DNA from: Nymphaea colorata
Lineage: Eukaryota > Streptophyta > Magnoliopsida > Nymphaeales > Nymphaeaceae
Reading direction: 5' to 3'
DNA length: 64,000 nt
NCBI RefSeq assembly: GCF_008831285.2
Contig: NC_045140.1
Span: 20,892,370-20,956,369, forward strand
Shown: positions 1-12,700 of the stretch, piece by piece
How positions within the stretch are numbered: position 1 is the first letter of the stretch
Layout of the letters: the number at the start of each line of letters is the position of its first letter
Translations under genes and position numbers: made by a program
The notes under the pieces: model-generated
Database searches by the model: none
What the model saw: only the letters and a program-made list of their open reading frames with translations
Told to the model about the DNA's origin: nothing

Positions 1-12
1 TAAGAGGTGTGG

Positions 13-50
<38 letters not shown>
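13..50. repeat. Composite (CT)n-(AT)n microsatellite in a SEC3 intron
   Basis: A run of CT dinucleotides (13-30) passes directly into AT dinucleotides (31-50). It lies in the intron that precedes the first visible SEC3 exon. The same CT-to-AT arrangement recurs at 6769-6859 and 15692-15740. Confidence 0.9.
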
Positions 51-261
51 GTGGCTGTAGAACAGAGAGAAGGGAAGGAGGGGGACAACCTTTACACGTT
101 TGGATAATAGTTGTGCTCTGTTATGATCATCATTTGGCCTATATAAGATAGACAGTAACGTTAATCTGTTTTTCAGTGCAACTGTTTGGTCTTTTTGCTT
201 GGGAATGAATCTGCTAGTATTTCTTATATGGAACCTAAGATGGAACATTTCTATTTTATAG

Positions 262-3200
262 GTTTGCAACTCTTGCAACACGCATGGAGCAGTACATCCA
301 AGGGCAGTCCAGGGACTTGGTTGACCAAGCATATACAAAATTTGTAAGTGAGGCGTCATCAAGTATCTCTCTAGTCATTTTGCAAGGGAAGTGACATAGT
401 AGAAAATCTTCTTGTCATGTAGATTTTGACACGAAATCAGCTGCAACACTGTTCATGGCTCTGTCATATTTATTAGTTCCTCGACCAATTTGCCATATTA
501 TTCAATGTAGCTGAGATAACTGCACTGGTGGACTGCTCTGTCGAGGAGCTGAAACCCCAAGGAGTTCATGACTTCTGTTCTTTTCTAATGTCAGAATATT
601 CATGTGCTGAGGCCATTCTACCGAACCAGCAACTCTTTAAGTTGAATAGATACAACACTCACTTTTAACCCTCCCTATTTTTCGTTGGAAAAAAGGGTGC
701 TTCGTGTAGTTTGAGCACAAATAATCCCGTTTGTGCTGTAAGGAGCAGATGTTTAACGTGCTAACCTAGCTGTATTTTTACAGGATTTTCAGTAGTAAAA
801 GCGTTTTGGTGAACATGATTTTGTGTGTTTTGTCCTAGTTCTGCATTGTTTTTTCTCCACCAGTGATTTGTAAGTTATTTATGACTCAGGGATGATCATA
901 TTTGCAGATTAACGTAATGTTCACAACATTAGATCGCATTGCACAAACTGAGCCTAAGTATGCTGATGTTGTACTTCTTGAAAACTATGCTGCTTTTCAG
1001 AACAGGTGAAGAATTTATATCCTTGAATCCCAATTTTTCTTGGTTAGCAAGTGATTTCTATCCTATATGCCTATCTCTAGAAAACATGCTGAAGAGAAGC
1101 ACATACTTATTGTTCATGCAGCCTTTATGACCTAGCCAATGTTGTGCCAACACTTGCTAAATTTTACCATCAAGCTAGTGAGTCATATGAGCAGGCTTGC
1201 ACACGGAATATTACTTCAATTATATACACTGTAAGTATGGGAGCAGGTCATCCTTCTTTACCCTCCATCAGCTTGTCCATAAGCTGTTGGGACTTGTGAC
1301 TACAGTTACTTTTTTTTGTTTTTTCTCTCTGGGTATGACAATTCCAATGTGCAAATCTTATCATATGTTAGATAAGTATTTCATTCATCTTCCTGATTAT
1401 TCTTTCAGGTATTTGACAAGTTATTTCAGTTTGGTCGTAAAATCGAAGATTTGATGTATACCATTCCTGCAGAGGAGGTAAATAAGTCAGAATGTATCTC
1501 TTTAATTTGTCTGTGCATGTTCACTATTGAAATGCGCAGCTGACATAGCATAAGGATACTCTAGAACATACATAATACATTGCTTGTTAACGCTGCAATA
1601 TATGTTGCCAGTTGCCACTGATTCCAATAACATATTCTTATTGAATTTGATAATGCATGTCTTAATGGGTTCAAGAACATTAATGTGGAAAAAGAATTAC
1701 ATTTGTCATAAAGATGCAAAAAATGGTAAAAACAACATGGTGTTTCAAAGAATAAGATCATAAGAGCATGATTCACGAACACAGAGGTATGTCCATATTT
1801 ACACAAGCTTCTTAACTTAAAGCAATGAAATATAAATGCCAACTCAAGCTCAAGTTCTTGGAGCAAATCCTGGATAACTGCAGTTAAAAGTATGTTACAG
1901 GTGAAAACGAGGTTGTTAAAGAAATGTAAGATATGCAGTCTGTTAAGTGAACGGAAAAATATGCAGCCAACGTTATAAAAGGGATGCGGAGTTAATGGCA
2001 TAATACCGACCATGTTGAATAGACAATGTCCAAAAGGTATCATATCGTGTCATTACTGGATATGCATGTCAAGTGTTGCACGTCCATGTGAGCTTTGTAA
2101 CTGGATTAGTGAATCATGATCGGTTCTAATTAGTCAAAAGTGGGTCTGGGTGTTACGTGGCAGTCCAAGTAAAAGAACAATTTTTTTTTGGATTTTTGTG
2201 CTGAAGTGTAACGTTGTTGTTTTCTTTTTATCTTTTAACAACTTAGTTGTTATGGAGGAATTTGAAACCCTTTTCACCTCTCTTCTTTCCTTTTATTTTT
2301 TCTGATTATTCTTATTTCTCTTTGTTCTCCCTTCTACGATGGACTAGTGCTGCTTAGGCACCCAGCTGGGCCTTGACCAGGGCCTTTTTACACACACAGA
2401 CATATATAAAGTATTTTGACTGAGATTGTTCTCTTTTTCTTTTCTTTTTTTTTTTTTCAAAAAGGAAATCGATTTTGAATGTTAGAAGATAATCCCTTAG
2501 AGCAATGTTGTAAAAGGCATATTGTAACGCTTATCGGTCAGGCTGACCAATTACCTCGTATCGTAACATATTGTAATCTATCATAAACGTATTGTAAAAT
2601 TATTTTTAATCATAAAAAAAAAAAGAAATAGAGAAAATTCAGAAAAAATCATGAAAAATGTGTTCTATAAAAAAATTCATCACACATAATGAATATTCAT
2701 GATTCATCATTCATAAGCCATAATATGTTGACAACACATTAAAAAATAAAACAATTAACTTCATAAAATAAATATAAACATATGATAAACTTTACAAAAC
2801 AATATTAATATTCTTAAAACTGATAATTGAGGGATTGTATAGTTTTTGTAGAAGAAGAAACGCAAAAAGCCTCTTTTTCAACTCAGGAATGGGTTTCCTA
2901 CAACAAATCTCCCTTCAAATTGGTGATCTCCCCTCAAATTGACTATTTATTTGGCAAGTTCTCTCTGAAACCAGTAAAAAAGTCCCGCTTTTGGAGATGT
3001 TAAAAGTGTTATAAATGGAAGGGAAGAAATATTTTTTTTTTTAAAAAAAAAAAGAAATCAAAATGGGCTTTCCTAAAAATTGCACCCGTAAGATAAGGAC
3101 CGTATCATAAGATACGGGCCGTATCGTATAACAGTTGTTAAACCTACGATACACATGAAAAAATGTATTGCAGGCATATCATGTAGATTTTTCCAACATA

Positions 3201-4559
3201 TAAGATATATATCATTGGAGCCGTATCGTACGATATGGATAACACTGCCCTAGAGAGAATATCCTAAAAGTGAGATTGTGCAGCAGCATCTTATGCGGTC
3301 AAAAGCCTCAAAGATCAGCTATTAGGTTTTAAAGTGAATGGCTGCAGCAGTAATCTAATGGCTCTCCATTCAAAAGAGATACACTTAGGTGCAACAATTT
3401 ATGCCCACATCTGTAGTAGCCTGTATTTCTTCTCGTTGACTTGCAACTGGTTGAGTCAGCATGGTCTATAACATCTCCTAATAATCATTTCAAACTTTGG
3501 TTTCTTAGATGCGAGGATCTGATTTTTTTTGGGAAATATTTGTGATGGTTTTTTGGATCCCTTAGCTTCCTTTGTATATTACTGGTTGTTGCCCATTCCT
3601 TTTGAAGTGATCTTGATGGCATCATAAAGCATGCAAAATTTCGTGTGTGACAGTATATGGAAGTAGTTTACAGCTTCCTCACTTGAAATTAGGTACTCAA
3701 GCTGATGGTATTTGTTTTCAGATCCCTTACCAAACCGGTCTGTTCAAAACAGATCTTCGGAAGGTGTTGAGGGCCACTCTACCTGTGGTAAGCTAAACAT
3801 GTAATATAATCCTTTCTCCTTTCTGGTTGTGACATTTTTCCCAAGCATCACAGCGTTTCCTGTTTCAGATGGATAAATTGATTGCCACCATGTACAAAAG
3901 ATTGCAGAAAAATTTAACGTCTGAGGAACTGCTGCCTTCACTATGGGATAAATGCAAGGTTTGTTGGGGATATTTGTTACTGAGGATGCAATCTATGGTC
4001 AATAATGAAACTACTGTGTGTGTTGTCAAACTGTCAGCCGACTATGAGTTTTTGGTTTGTGAAAACAGTAAATTTACAGCTTGGTCTATGGTAATGCTGA
4101 AGTGGATGCAAAATTGTCAATTGCCAAGGCCAGTCCCCTCACGTTGGTTTCTATGAAAGTCAGTGAGGCCACGTATGGGCCATTGGCTACAGATTTTTAC
4201 TTTCACTTGTTGTGGCTAGCATTCTGTCTTGGAACCTGAATGTAGTTCCATAAGCTAATGGAACTATATCCCTACTGTTGTGTAGTGTCAGGTTTAGTCT
4301 GCTTTTGGAGCAACGTTCTCCATTGAAGATGCGGGAAGAATGTCTTCCATTAAGAACCTGTGTTTTTTTTTTCTTGACATTTCTTTTCCATTTCTATAGC
4401 AAGCTGTACCAAAATAACTAAGATTTTGGTCTCCCCCCGTTTTTGCAGAAGGAATTCCTTGAGAAGTACGAAAGCTTTGTTGTATTAGTTTCCAAGATTT
4501 ATCCTACGGAGGACACCTTGCTATCCGTTGCTGAATTGAAAGAGATGCTTGCAATGTAA
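262..4559 (+). CDS. SEC3: Exocyst complex subunit SEC3, C-terminal exons (5' part lies outside the window)
   Basis: Seven exons can be read: 262-343, 908-1005, 1122-1230, 1409-1477, 3722-3787, 3869-3958 and 4449-4559 (stop TAA). All have AG acceptors and GT donors, and all join in phase. They encode about 207 residues matching the end of plant SEC3A/SEC3B, with recognisable blocks such as [66 protein letters not shown] and a final LKEMLAM. SEC3 is a subunit of the octameric exocyst, which tethers secretory vesicles at the plasma membrane; in plants it marks sites of polarised exocytosis and cell-plate assembly. The part seen is the C-terminal helical-bundle region. The N-terminal lipid- and GTPase-binding part must lie to the left. 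Intron 1478-3721 is unusually long because of an inserted repeat. Family identity is certain; which paralogue it is cannot be told. Confidence 0.95.
2498..3252. mobile_element. Probable TIR-flanked DNA-transposon remnant inside a SEC3 intron
   Basis: An AT-rich block of about 755 bp sits in the 2.2-kb intron between exons 1409-1477 and 3722-3787. Its left end reads TAGAGCAATGTTGT and the reverse complement of its right end reads TAGGGCAGTGTTAT, an imperfect terminal inverted repeat. The inside contains repeated CCGTATC/GATACGG palindromes (3100-3125 and 3220-3237) and AT-rich filler, with no coding capacity. Flanking target duplications are not clean; a degraded 8-9 bp duplication is possible. 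This looks like a non-autonomous element of the hAT or Mutator type. Intron location would make it harmless to the SEC3 product. Confidence 0.5.
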
Positions 4560-4899
4560 AAGCCGCTTGAGTTGTACATATTTAGACGACATCATGGTTG
4601 TCTTATTCCAGTGAGTTTTTTTCCTCCATGGATGCATTTCACTGAGCGTAGTTTAGCCGTATTCAGTGAGCCTTTTCTACCATGGATGCATTTGACTGAG
4701 CGCTTCCTGGTGTACCTTACGTATTTGTGCCATATGACTATATTGTTTCTCATGTTCTATCAGTCGAAGGCTCTGTATTCCATCTTTATGCTTGTAACGT
4801 ATGGACGTCACTTCTATTAGAAAGGAATTTTTAGCTCTGCCAGCAGCATTTTTTGGCCGTACGTTTCATTGGATCATCATCGTTATTCAAGTTTCTCTC

Positions 4900-4905
4900 A
4901 ATAAA
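4900..4905 (+). terminator. Candidate polyadenylation signal of SEC3
   Basis: A canonical AATAAA lies 341 bp after the SEC3 stop codon on the same strand. It is a plausible near-upstream poly(A) element; without transcript data the cleavage site is unknown. Confidence 0.4.
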
Positions 4906-5379
4906 TCATTTCTTATATTCTGGATATTCTTGCATTTATTCATTCTGTTACGGATTTCTCTACGGCAATGGAAGATGTTGCCTAACCATGATGAAGTTTA
5001 AAAGGATAGAGGACGCACACCAGTTTAAAATATAGCCTGCATAATGATGAAACGTGCAGCGGTAACATACCATCTGCAATAACAGGAAATTCGCGTAGTT
5101 TGGTTGGGCTGAAGAGCAGTGGAAGAGCCACAAATATGCCTGCATAGAAGAGTGCCCTCCCTCAACTACTAATTTACATGTTTGTGCACTCCCTTAAATT
5201 TTTGGCTCCGCCAGATAAAAGTTATCTTAAGTTTCATCCATGTGATTGAAATAAACAAGAAATTTGACTGTTAGTCCGATTCCGGCCAGATATCCTGCCA
5301 TTTTATGTCCATGGAACCTTGGCTTTCTTTGATTTGAAAATCTTAGGTTCAAACCCCTAGTTTGGTGGACGGAGCTTTT

Positions 5380-5700
5380 GCCATCGAGGGCCTCGCTGCC
5401 AGGCCATCGAGGGCCTCGCTGCCAGGCCAGCGAGGGACAGTCGACCCTTTCCGGGAACAGAAGCAAGGGTCGTGATCGCTGTTTCGGCGACGGTGTTGCG
5501 AGGGTCTTGCTGGAAAGAGCGAGGGCTGCCCTCGTTAATCCGGCAGGTGTCCTCCCTACCCTTGCTGTTCCGGCGAGGGTTGAGATGGCCCCCCGTCAGA
5601 CCACCGAGTGTCAAGATTTGCCCTCGCCGGGACACCTATTTCATGTTCCCGACGAGGGTAGACTGACCCTCGCCATCTATAGCGAGGGTCCCCACTGAAA
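5380..5700. repeat. GC-rich island of repeated CCCTCGCC/GGCGAGGG motifs
   Basis: The block opens with a perfect 23-bp tandem duplication (5380-5402 and 5403-5425) and then carries many copies of GCGAGGG or its complement CCCTCGC in both orientations. Some are paired as inverted repeats, for example ACCCTCGC and GCGAGGGT around an 8-bp centre near 5660-5690. It is far richer in GC than its surroundings. Several overlapping frames stay open through it on both strands only because stop codons are rare in such sequence; none looks like a protein. The arrangement resembles the subterminal repeat region of CACTA (En/Spm) elements, but I cannot find clear CACTA ends. Confidence 0.6.
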
Positions 5701-5999
5701 CAGCGAAGACAGCCAATGGGAGATGCATCTCTACTAGCCAAGGGTAACACAGAGTAGAGCTGAAATTGCTTTTTTAGGAAAACTTGAACAACTCTCAACT
5801 AGCCTATTTTTGTTAAAGAATGTCAATTTGAAAAAAAAAAAGAAAAAAGAAAAAGAAAAGCAAAAGCGACTCTTGTATCTCAAACAACAACGAAGACATG
5901 GAATTTTTTTAATTATAAAACGAGTTTTGGTTTACCAAAGAATTCTATTTTAAGAAACCTGCTAATGCAATCAAAGAAGCTGAACATCAATTTTGAGAG

Positions 6000-6165
6000 C
6001 GTCTTGACCCTTGCTGAACATCAGTTTCAGTAAAGGTCGTCTTGACCCTTGTCTGGCGGAGAGGGTTTGTACCCTCGCCGGACAGCAAAGGTGGTCGAAT
6101 CCAGCCCTCGCCGGATGGTTCCCTCTCGCCGGATGGTTCTCTCTCACCGGATGGTTGTATCACCT
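6000..6165. repeat. Second block of the CCCTCGCC motif, with a short tandem CGCCGGATGGTT repeat
   Basis: After about 300 bp of AT-rich DNA the motif of the preceding island returns (ACCCTCGCCGGACA, CCCTCGCCGGATGG). It grades into three or four tandem copies of a unit of about 18 bp with the core CGCCGGATGGTT (6108-6154). The two blocks probably belong to one element. Confidence 0.6.
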
Positions 6166-6768
6166 TTTTTTGCCATCTTAGAGAGTGAAAGGGCTTGTAT
6201 TCATCTCATTCATTTTAAAATATTTTGCATCAAGAGGCGCTTCTCTGTAAATTTGCTGGAAAATAAGTGCGCCAGTTCGTTATCTATCCGCCCATTTCAG
6301 CTTCTTATTTTTTTCTTAACTCTAATTCTGCTTACGTGTTTTATACGGTAGGTTTAGTGAAAATCAACTCTTCTAAGTAGCTGAAATTTGTTATGTTTTT
6401 ATTTTGGTGTCTTTAAAATCAATTTTTTAAAGAAAAGGAAGAAACAAACTGAGTGAACTTAACGGCCCAGACGGCTTCACGCAGCTGCAAACTCATCACC
6501 CGTTTTCATGAGCATTGGGGCTGGTCCCTTTTGCCTCCCTTCTGTCGTAGCAGCCATAATAAAAACAAATGACTTTAAATCTATCATGAAATCGTTCACA
6601 TGATGATTAATTTATTATAGTCTTCGAAATGGCTTTGTCATTTGGGACTCCAGTCTCTCTCCAGTGGGGTTGGGAGATATCCATATTTGTTGAAGAGTGC
6701 TATCTTGATGCTATTGAATAGTGTTGATGAGCTTATAAGTGTCATTATGAAGCCAATTGGACTGATTA

Positions 6769-6859
<91 letters not shown>
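6769..6859. repeat. Composite (CT)n-(AT)n microsatellite, about 90 bp
   Basis: CT dinucleotides run from 6769 to 6790 and are followed without interruption by AT dinucleotides to 6859. It is the longest simple repeat in the window and is expected to be highly variable in length. Confidence 0.95.
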
Positions 6860-6860
<1 letters not shown>

Positions 6861-9717
6861 TGTCGTTTTAGGATTAAAAAAATACATGGTACTCAATAAT
6901 GGCTAATGACAGCAAGAGAAAAAAATACTCAGCCAAAAAGGGATCCAACAGATCAATCGTCAACACTACAACCAATGAAGAAAAATACGGTAGTACAAAA
7001 TTACCGAGCATAATAATGAAACAGAGAATCTTTTAAGATTTAAGGGAAACTGATATAAATAGTCTATACGAGATTTTAATAAACAAATCATAAATGAGTA
7101 AACAAGAAGTGGATATGGCATCGAATGCAGCTGAAAGACTATTTATAACAATAATGAAACTGAGAAAGCCGACTAATCTCATGGGAAAGTCATATATATA
7201 GTCTATCCGACCTTTTAAAGAAACGAACTCATAAATAAGAAAAAGAGAAGTGGATATGGCATGAAATGCAGCTCAAAAGTGCTTGAAAGATAATCACGTG
7301 CCTTTCCATCATGATGTAATGACAGAAAATGTTCTCATCATCGCTGCTTCCTTCCACAGTCCCCTCAAATTCATCATTTAGAAGGGAAGAAAGAAAAAAG
7401 TTTCAAAAAAGCGTGAGAGAGAGAAACTAACCGCACAACATGTTTTCACTAATCACTTTCATTGAATCACCAGAAAAATCTGATATCGTTGGCACTGCAT
7501 TAATTTAGTTAACATAAACCTTTTTCTTACTAAATTTCTATCAGTTCTTATCAAAGACTGATTGCTAAGTACACATTAACCGAGTAATTAAAGCATATAG
7601 AAAGCAATCAAACCCAACAAGAGTTTTCCTTTTTTTTTTTTCTGAAAAGAGAAACCCAAATAGAAGTCCACAGATCATGTGCCCATGATTGGTAGAACAA
7701 AGATAATCAACCAGAACCTCTGCCCATGATTGGTAGAACAAAGATAATCAACCAGATCCTCTGCACATGATTGGTAGAACAAAAACAATCAACCACCAGC
7801 GGAAGGTAGAAGAGATATTGATAAACGGAGAAAAACAGGAGAAGATGAAGGGCTGTGATGGGGAGCCTTCCTCTCAGTCAAATGCCTCGGTAGACATCAC
7901 GAAGCACGAGAATGGAGTTCAGACTGGTCATCATTTTCTGCTCATCATGGAGAAAGGCGAGCCCGTCGTTACAGAACTCGCAACTCAAAGACGGTGAAAA
8001 TGATTGTGCTTGAACCCCACCAACGATTAAAAGTGTGGGTGACCTGCAACTGCAAGTTCCCCTCTCAGGCTCGTCCAGCCATCAAACCACCCAAGAGAGG
8101 CGTTTTATAGGGTCAGAATTTAGGGTTCCACTGAAAAAAGACTCAAATGCCCTTTCTGTTTTCACCCAACGGGTAAAAAGTGAAAAATGTCACCACCATT
8201 ATACTGGAAGCAATCTAAGCGAAGTTCAAGTTCTTATTCGAGTCTTCAGATCTGCTGCTTTATATCTGATTTCTTTCTCCCGGAGTTTCATTGCATGACG
8301 GAAAGAGCGTGTACCCATTTTGGAGGCTTTCTTTATCATGAAAAGGGGAAGAAAAGGGTGAAAAATGAAGATCGGGTTCCAGTTCAAACAAGGGCGACGC
8401 TTGAAAGTGAACGGAAATGATCGCCAGAAGCCGAGAAGCAGAATATTCGGGAAGAAATCTTATTTTAGGGCACTAAAGAAAAATGCGACAAAGCAGAGGA
8501 CACGAAATAAAGCAGGACGAAACTCCAATTAGGAAAAAGAAAATCGTTTCCAGCAAGGCTCTCTTGTTCGAACGATGCTTATAGCTGAATTTTCTGCAAT
8601 TATTTGATTTTTTTAGGGCACCCCAGCTAAAATTTTCACTTTATATATGCCGCCCGTTGAGTTTTGAATGCTTGAACCTTTGGAATTTAGGTGATCAATC
8701 AATTCAGAGGAAGAAATGTACTACTGTATTCTGAAAGACATACACTACTGTGAGGGACTTTACGGTACAAGCATTGGTGATTGGCTACCCTAACAGGTTT
8801 GACCCTATGCAAAGGAAGTACAAGGTGGGTAAGATTTAGTGCAGAAAAAGCCTTCTTAGCTTGTTGAATAGCATGCAAAACAGCCTTCAACTAAGCCAGT
8901 TCTAAAGTTGAATTGATGCAAAACCGTAACGATGGCCGCAGTATTAAATGAATCCAAAATCATCAGAATATCTGATGTAATAAGTTCGTGTATTCGGCAA
9001 ATTTCTTCCCTTTCTGTCCACATAGATACGACCGATGAAGTCCTCTAACTCAGATTTGACTTCAGAAGGGACCAAATTTGGATTTGAACTATTCAGGTTA
9101 TATGTGACACAAATGAACTTCAAAGTCCCACCCCGCTCAGAAGATGTGGTAAGTGCCAAGGATCGTCACTTCATGACTAGCGACATCTACGCACAGTCTC
9201 CATCCGGAGCTGAGTACTGAGAAAAGCGACAATTTTGATTATGTGTGCCGTATGCTATAATCCGACCAGTGGAAAAAGTTTTCAAGGATATTGCTTCAAG
9301 ATAAACGTATACCCAGCTTATTTGACTATGGCTTTTAACAGATCATTCCTACATTATCTCCGATCAACTGCAAAGAGAAGATCTGAAAAGCCATGTGCAT
9401 CAAAAGGAATTTTGCTCACCATTTTGCTCTATAGTAACATACGTAAAACTCTGGTGCAGTGAAACTGGTTCATTTGATGGCCTCAGTCTCCAGATGAGGA
9501 ACTCAGTTCATGCAAGATCAAAAAGGCCATCTTCCAAGCAACTGCAGAAAAACATCCATTCACAGGAGAGTAGTCTCAAACAACTAAGAACACTAGCATC
9601 TTTTTTGAAGAGCTAGTCTTAACATGCGAGTGTGCACATGATATACAAAGGAGGTCTTTAAGAGCATAATCAAGTCAACAAACCGTAAAACTAAAAACAG
9701 TAGGATCACACAGGTCC
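6860..9717. other. Intergenic DNA between SEC3 and COR413, no gene recognised
   Basis: Apart from the tandem repeat at 7680-7797, I see only short open frames on both strands (for example 7767-7997, 8035-8298 and 9035-9220 on plus, 8944-9159 on minus). None resembles a known family, shows splice-supported continuation, or reads like a conserved protein. The part nearest 9718 should include the 3' UTR of the COR413 gene, which is transcribed leftward. Confidence 0.6.
7680..7797. repeat. 41-bp tandem repeat, almost three copies
   Basis: Units at 7680-7720, 7721-7761 and 7762-7797 (last one truncated) share the core CATGATTGGTAGAACAAA. Units one and two differ at a single base; the third carries several changes. 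It is a local minisatellite with no obvious function. Confidence 0.9.
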
Positions 9718-12700
9718 TCAGATAAAATAAACCACCAAGCGCCAGAGAGGATAGACAAGCAGAACTATGATGCCCAGAGTGTTAGAGATTCCGTGGCTCT
9801 GGGTAAATGAGTTCCTGAATCCACCGGATGCCCTGATATGCTCTTGAAGAAGGTATGCACCTATAATGAGACATATGATGACTCCAACAATACCATCTCT
9901 TAATGTGGAGGCAAAGAAGCTGGGTGCAACCACAAGGATCAGAATCAGCGACCCTGGCATCTCCAACCAATCTGTGACATTTAAAAAATGGTCCAAGTTT
10001 AATTGTGTTGGAAGGATCAAAACAGAAAGCACGTATTTTCTTTTTCAATTATTCAATTAGAAACCTATGCAAAAACAAGCATGCAATTGCTGATACAATA
10101 AATTTAAGTTTTTAGAGCAGACGTGCTTCCTCAAGAGTCAGTTTAAGCGGTAGCATGTATGACAGTCAGAGCAGATGAATTTTTTCATCCACAGCAGAAT
10201 AAAACCATGATGTGCCATCGAAATTTATATCATGACATATAACATGAAGTACAGAAGTGGCTCCATTATGCTAAGAATCTCATGATATGCATAAAAGCAA
10301 TTCCAAAAGCATCCATCTGATTTCCCTGTAATAAAGCATGACTTGTTCGCAAACATCTCCATCCACAACCTAGAAAGGATTCACAATTCCCAAGAATAAT
10401 GAAGTCCAAACTTGGCCTTGAAACGCATTTGTTAAATATAATACTATTATAAGTATGTTATAGGACATAAAGCCCCTTCTCACAAGACAACTCCACTCTG
10501 ATGAATGACAGTGAATGTTAGCCTTTAAAAGCTTATCTAAGCAATTTATATTGCTGACTATTGAAGTTGCATTACCTTTAAAGCAAGCTTCATCCATGAT
10601 ACAATTCTTTCTGTTTGCTCATTTTTTTGTTCTCGTAAGACCCATTTACCTATCTCAGGAAACTTAAATTTGTTTCCCTTGGTGCTTGATCAGTTAAAAC
10701 ACAAACGGAATGAAGATTTGCCATTTAATAACTCAAGCACATTGGAGTTGTGAAAATTTGGACATCTATATGATTTCCATGTCAATTCTTCATTTTCCCT
10801 ACAATGAAAGATAAAAACGAAGGATTTTCTTAGAGGCCAAGTTATACCAGATAAACAACATAACCCATTTAACTATACAAGTGTCCCATGTTAGCAAAAC
10901 ATAGAACTCATCTTGATGAAACTGGTCTTCCACAATTTCCAAACTCAGAGTTAAGGCACAGAGTTAAAGGCAAAAGTGACAAACTGGTCACCTTAAGTCA
11001 TGAAAATAATATGATGAATAGCTTGAGGCCAGAAGGAAAAAAGTAAAAAGCTACCAAATAAGGAGACTGATGTTATCCTAATCAAGAAAGATAAAGACAC
11101 TGGAAAAGTATAGAAAGTTTCAAATAGAAAATTAAGTGATATGTTAACTAAAATGAAACATCAACTTGCAATGAAGTTCATAACATTCAATTGCAGGAGA
11201 AAAGACAGCTAGCTGTTTCATACGGAACGAAGAAGAAAGACATTATTTCATGTACAGGACATTCCAAACCAGGCCATGTCTTCCTCAGTAATTTCCCAAA
11301 CAATCATGATTTACAGGAGGCCAATAAATTGATCAAGGAGATTACTGCTAGAAAGACAAACAGTTCATTAAAAGATCGAACCTTATTTGGAAGAAGACAA
11401 GCCTTTCTTTCTTATTTGGCCACAAAAAGAAAGATCCATCGGCAGATCAAAGTAAGATATGTCCATCTAAACCGAAATGGAGGATAAAAGTGACTTTAGC
11501 ATAACCGGTGACTTTTATGAGAACTACCATCTGCCTTGAACAGAATGGATTACTGGAGCAGGCTATTGAGCATTGCCCCATACTTAAACAACACATAAGA
11601 TGAAGCCTCACATAGCATTCTGATCCGCTACTAAGTTGCAGCTACTCCAAAACGGTTTTACTTAAGCCAATAACAGAACAGAGTACGTTCTTTTACAAAC
11701 ATAGGGCAAAGACTAAGACATAACTGGAAAGCATTAAACCACATTCTTATGATTATATGATGAATCAATTACCGGTTCACTATTAAGTTGCAGCTACACC
11801 AAAATGGTTTGCTTAACCCAATAAGAGAATGAGTGTGTTCTCTCATAACCATAGGGCAACAACTCAACACAACTGGAAGGCAGCAACCACATGATTCTGA
11901 TTATATGATGAATCCGTTGCACAAATTGATGAAATCATGAAACTGATATTTAACTAATGACCGACAGAAAAAGCATAAAAATTTTGGAGGAATCTTAGGA
12001 ACACAACCTACGGGGAAAGTACCATGGAGAATATCAAAAAATAGAATAAAAGATCAATGAATGACAGTTCATGATTTAATTCCATATTGAATCAATCCCA
12101 TAGCGAAAAAACAAGGAAATGAGCATGTCATCAAGTGACAATGAAATTGTGAAAGAGACTTTGAAGAAGCAGAAGAAACTTTGCAGGTTTACATTCTCTA
12201 GAAGGAAGTAAGCACTTGTCAAAAGAAAAATGTTATGGGTTGGAGTTTAGAGAACAACAACCAGATAATAAACAGAAATATCCCTGTCTACGTCTTGTAC
12301 GTGTATTTACCGATAAAAAGTTAGCAATTTTACATTAAGAAGCAGGTTGTAAAATGTAAAGCAATTAATTGACACGGCTAAAAATGTACCTGGGAAATGC
12401 CGTGGGAAGAATAATCGCAAAATAACAGCAATGAAAGCTATCCATCTTCCAACTTGTCCTCTGTAAAACAACAGATGTATTATGACCCTTTAATTGGCAA
12501 AGGGTACAAAAGAAGAACAGGGAAAAAAAATATTTCACCACCTTAAGAAGGAGAATATAACTGCTGGAAGTGAAAAAAAGATGTATGGGACCAAAAGGGA
12601 TGTCAGCATGTTAGTCCTCCAATTTGTCCGATCCAATATCAGCAAATATCTGAAATGCAAGTAGAAAAATATTTCAGATTTGTTACTTGTCAGAGGTAAC

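Noticed and set aside
1561-2043. 160-residue minus-strand frame in the long SEC3 intron
   Set aside because: Composition of random AT-rich DNA (many Cys, His, Phe, Leu) and no recognisable motif.
5357-5798. Overlapping open frames on both strands, 80-106 residues
   Set aside because: They read through the CCCTCGCC repeat island, where stops are rare; the peptides are repeat artefacts.
11191-11487. 98-residue open frame on the plus strand inside the last COR413 intron
   Set aside because: Opposite strand to the host gene, lysine-rich without family features, no splice or promoter support.
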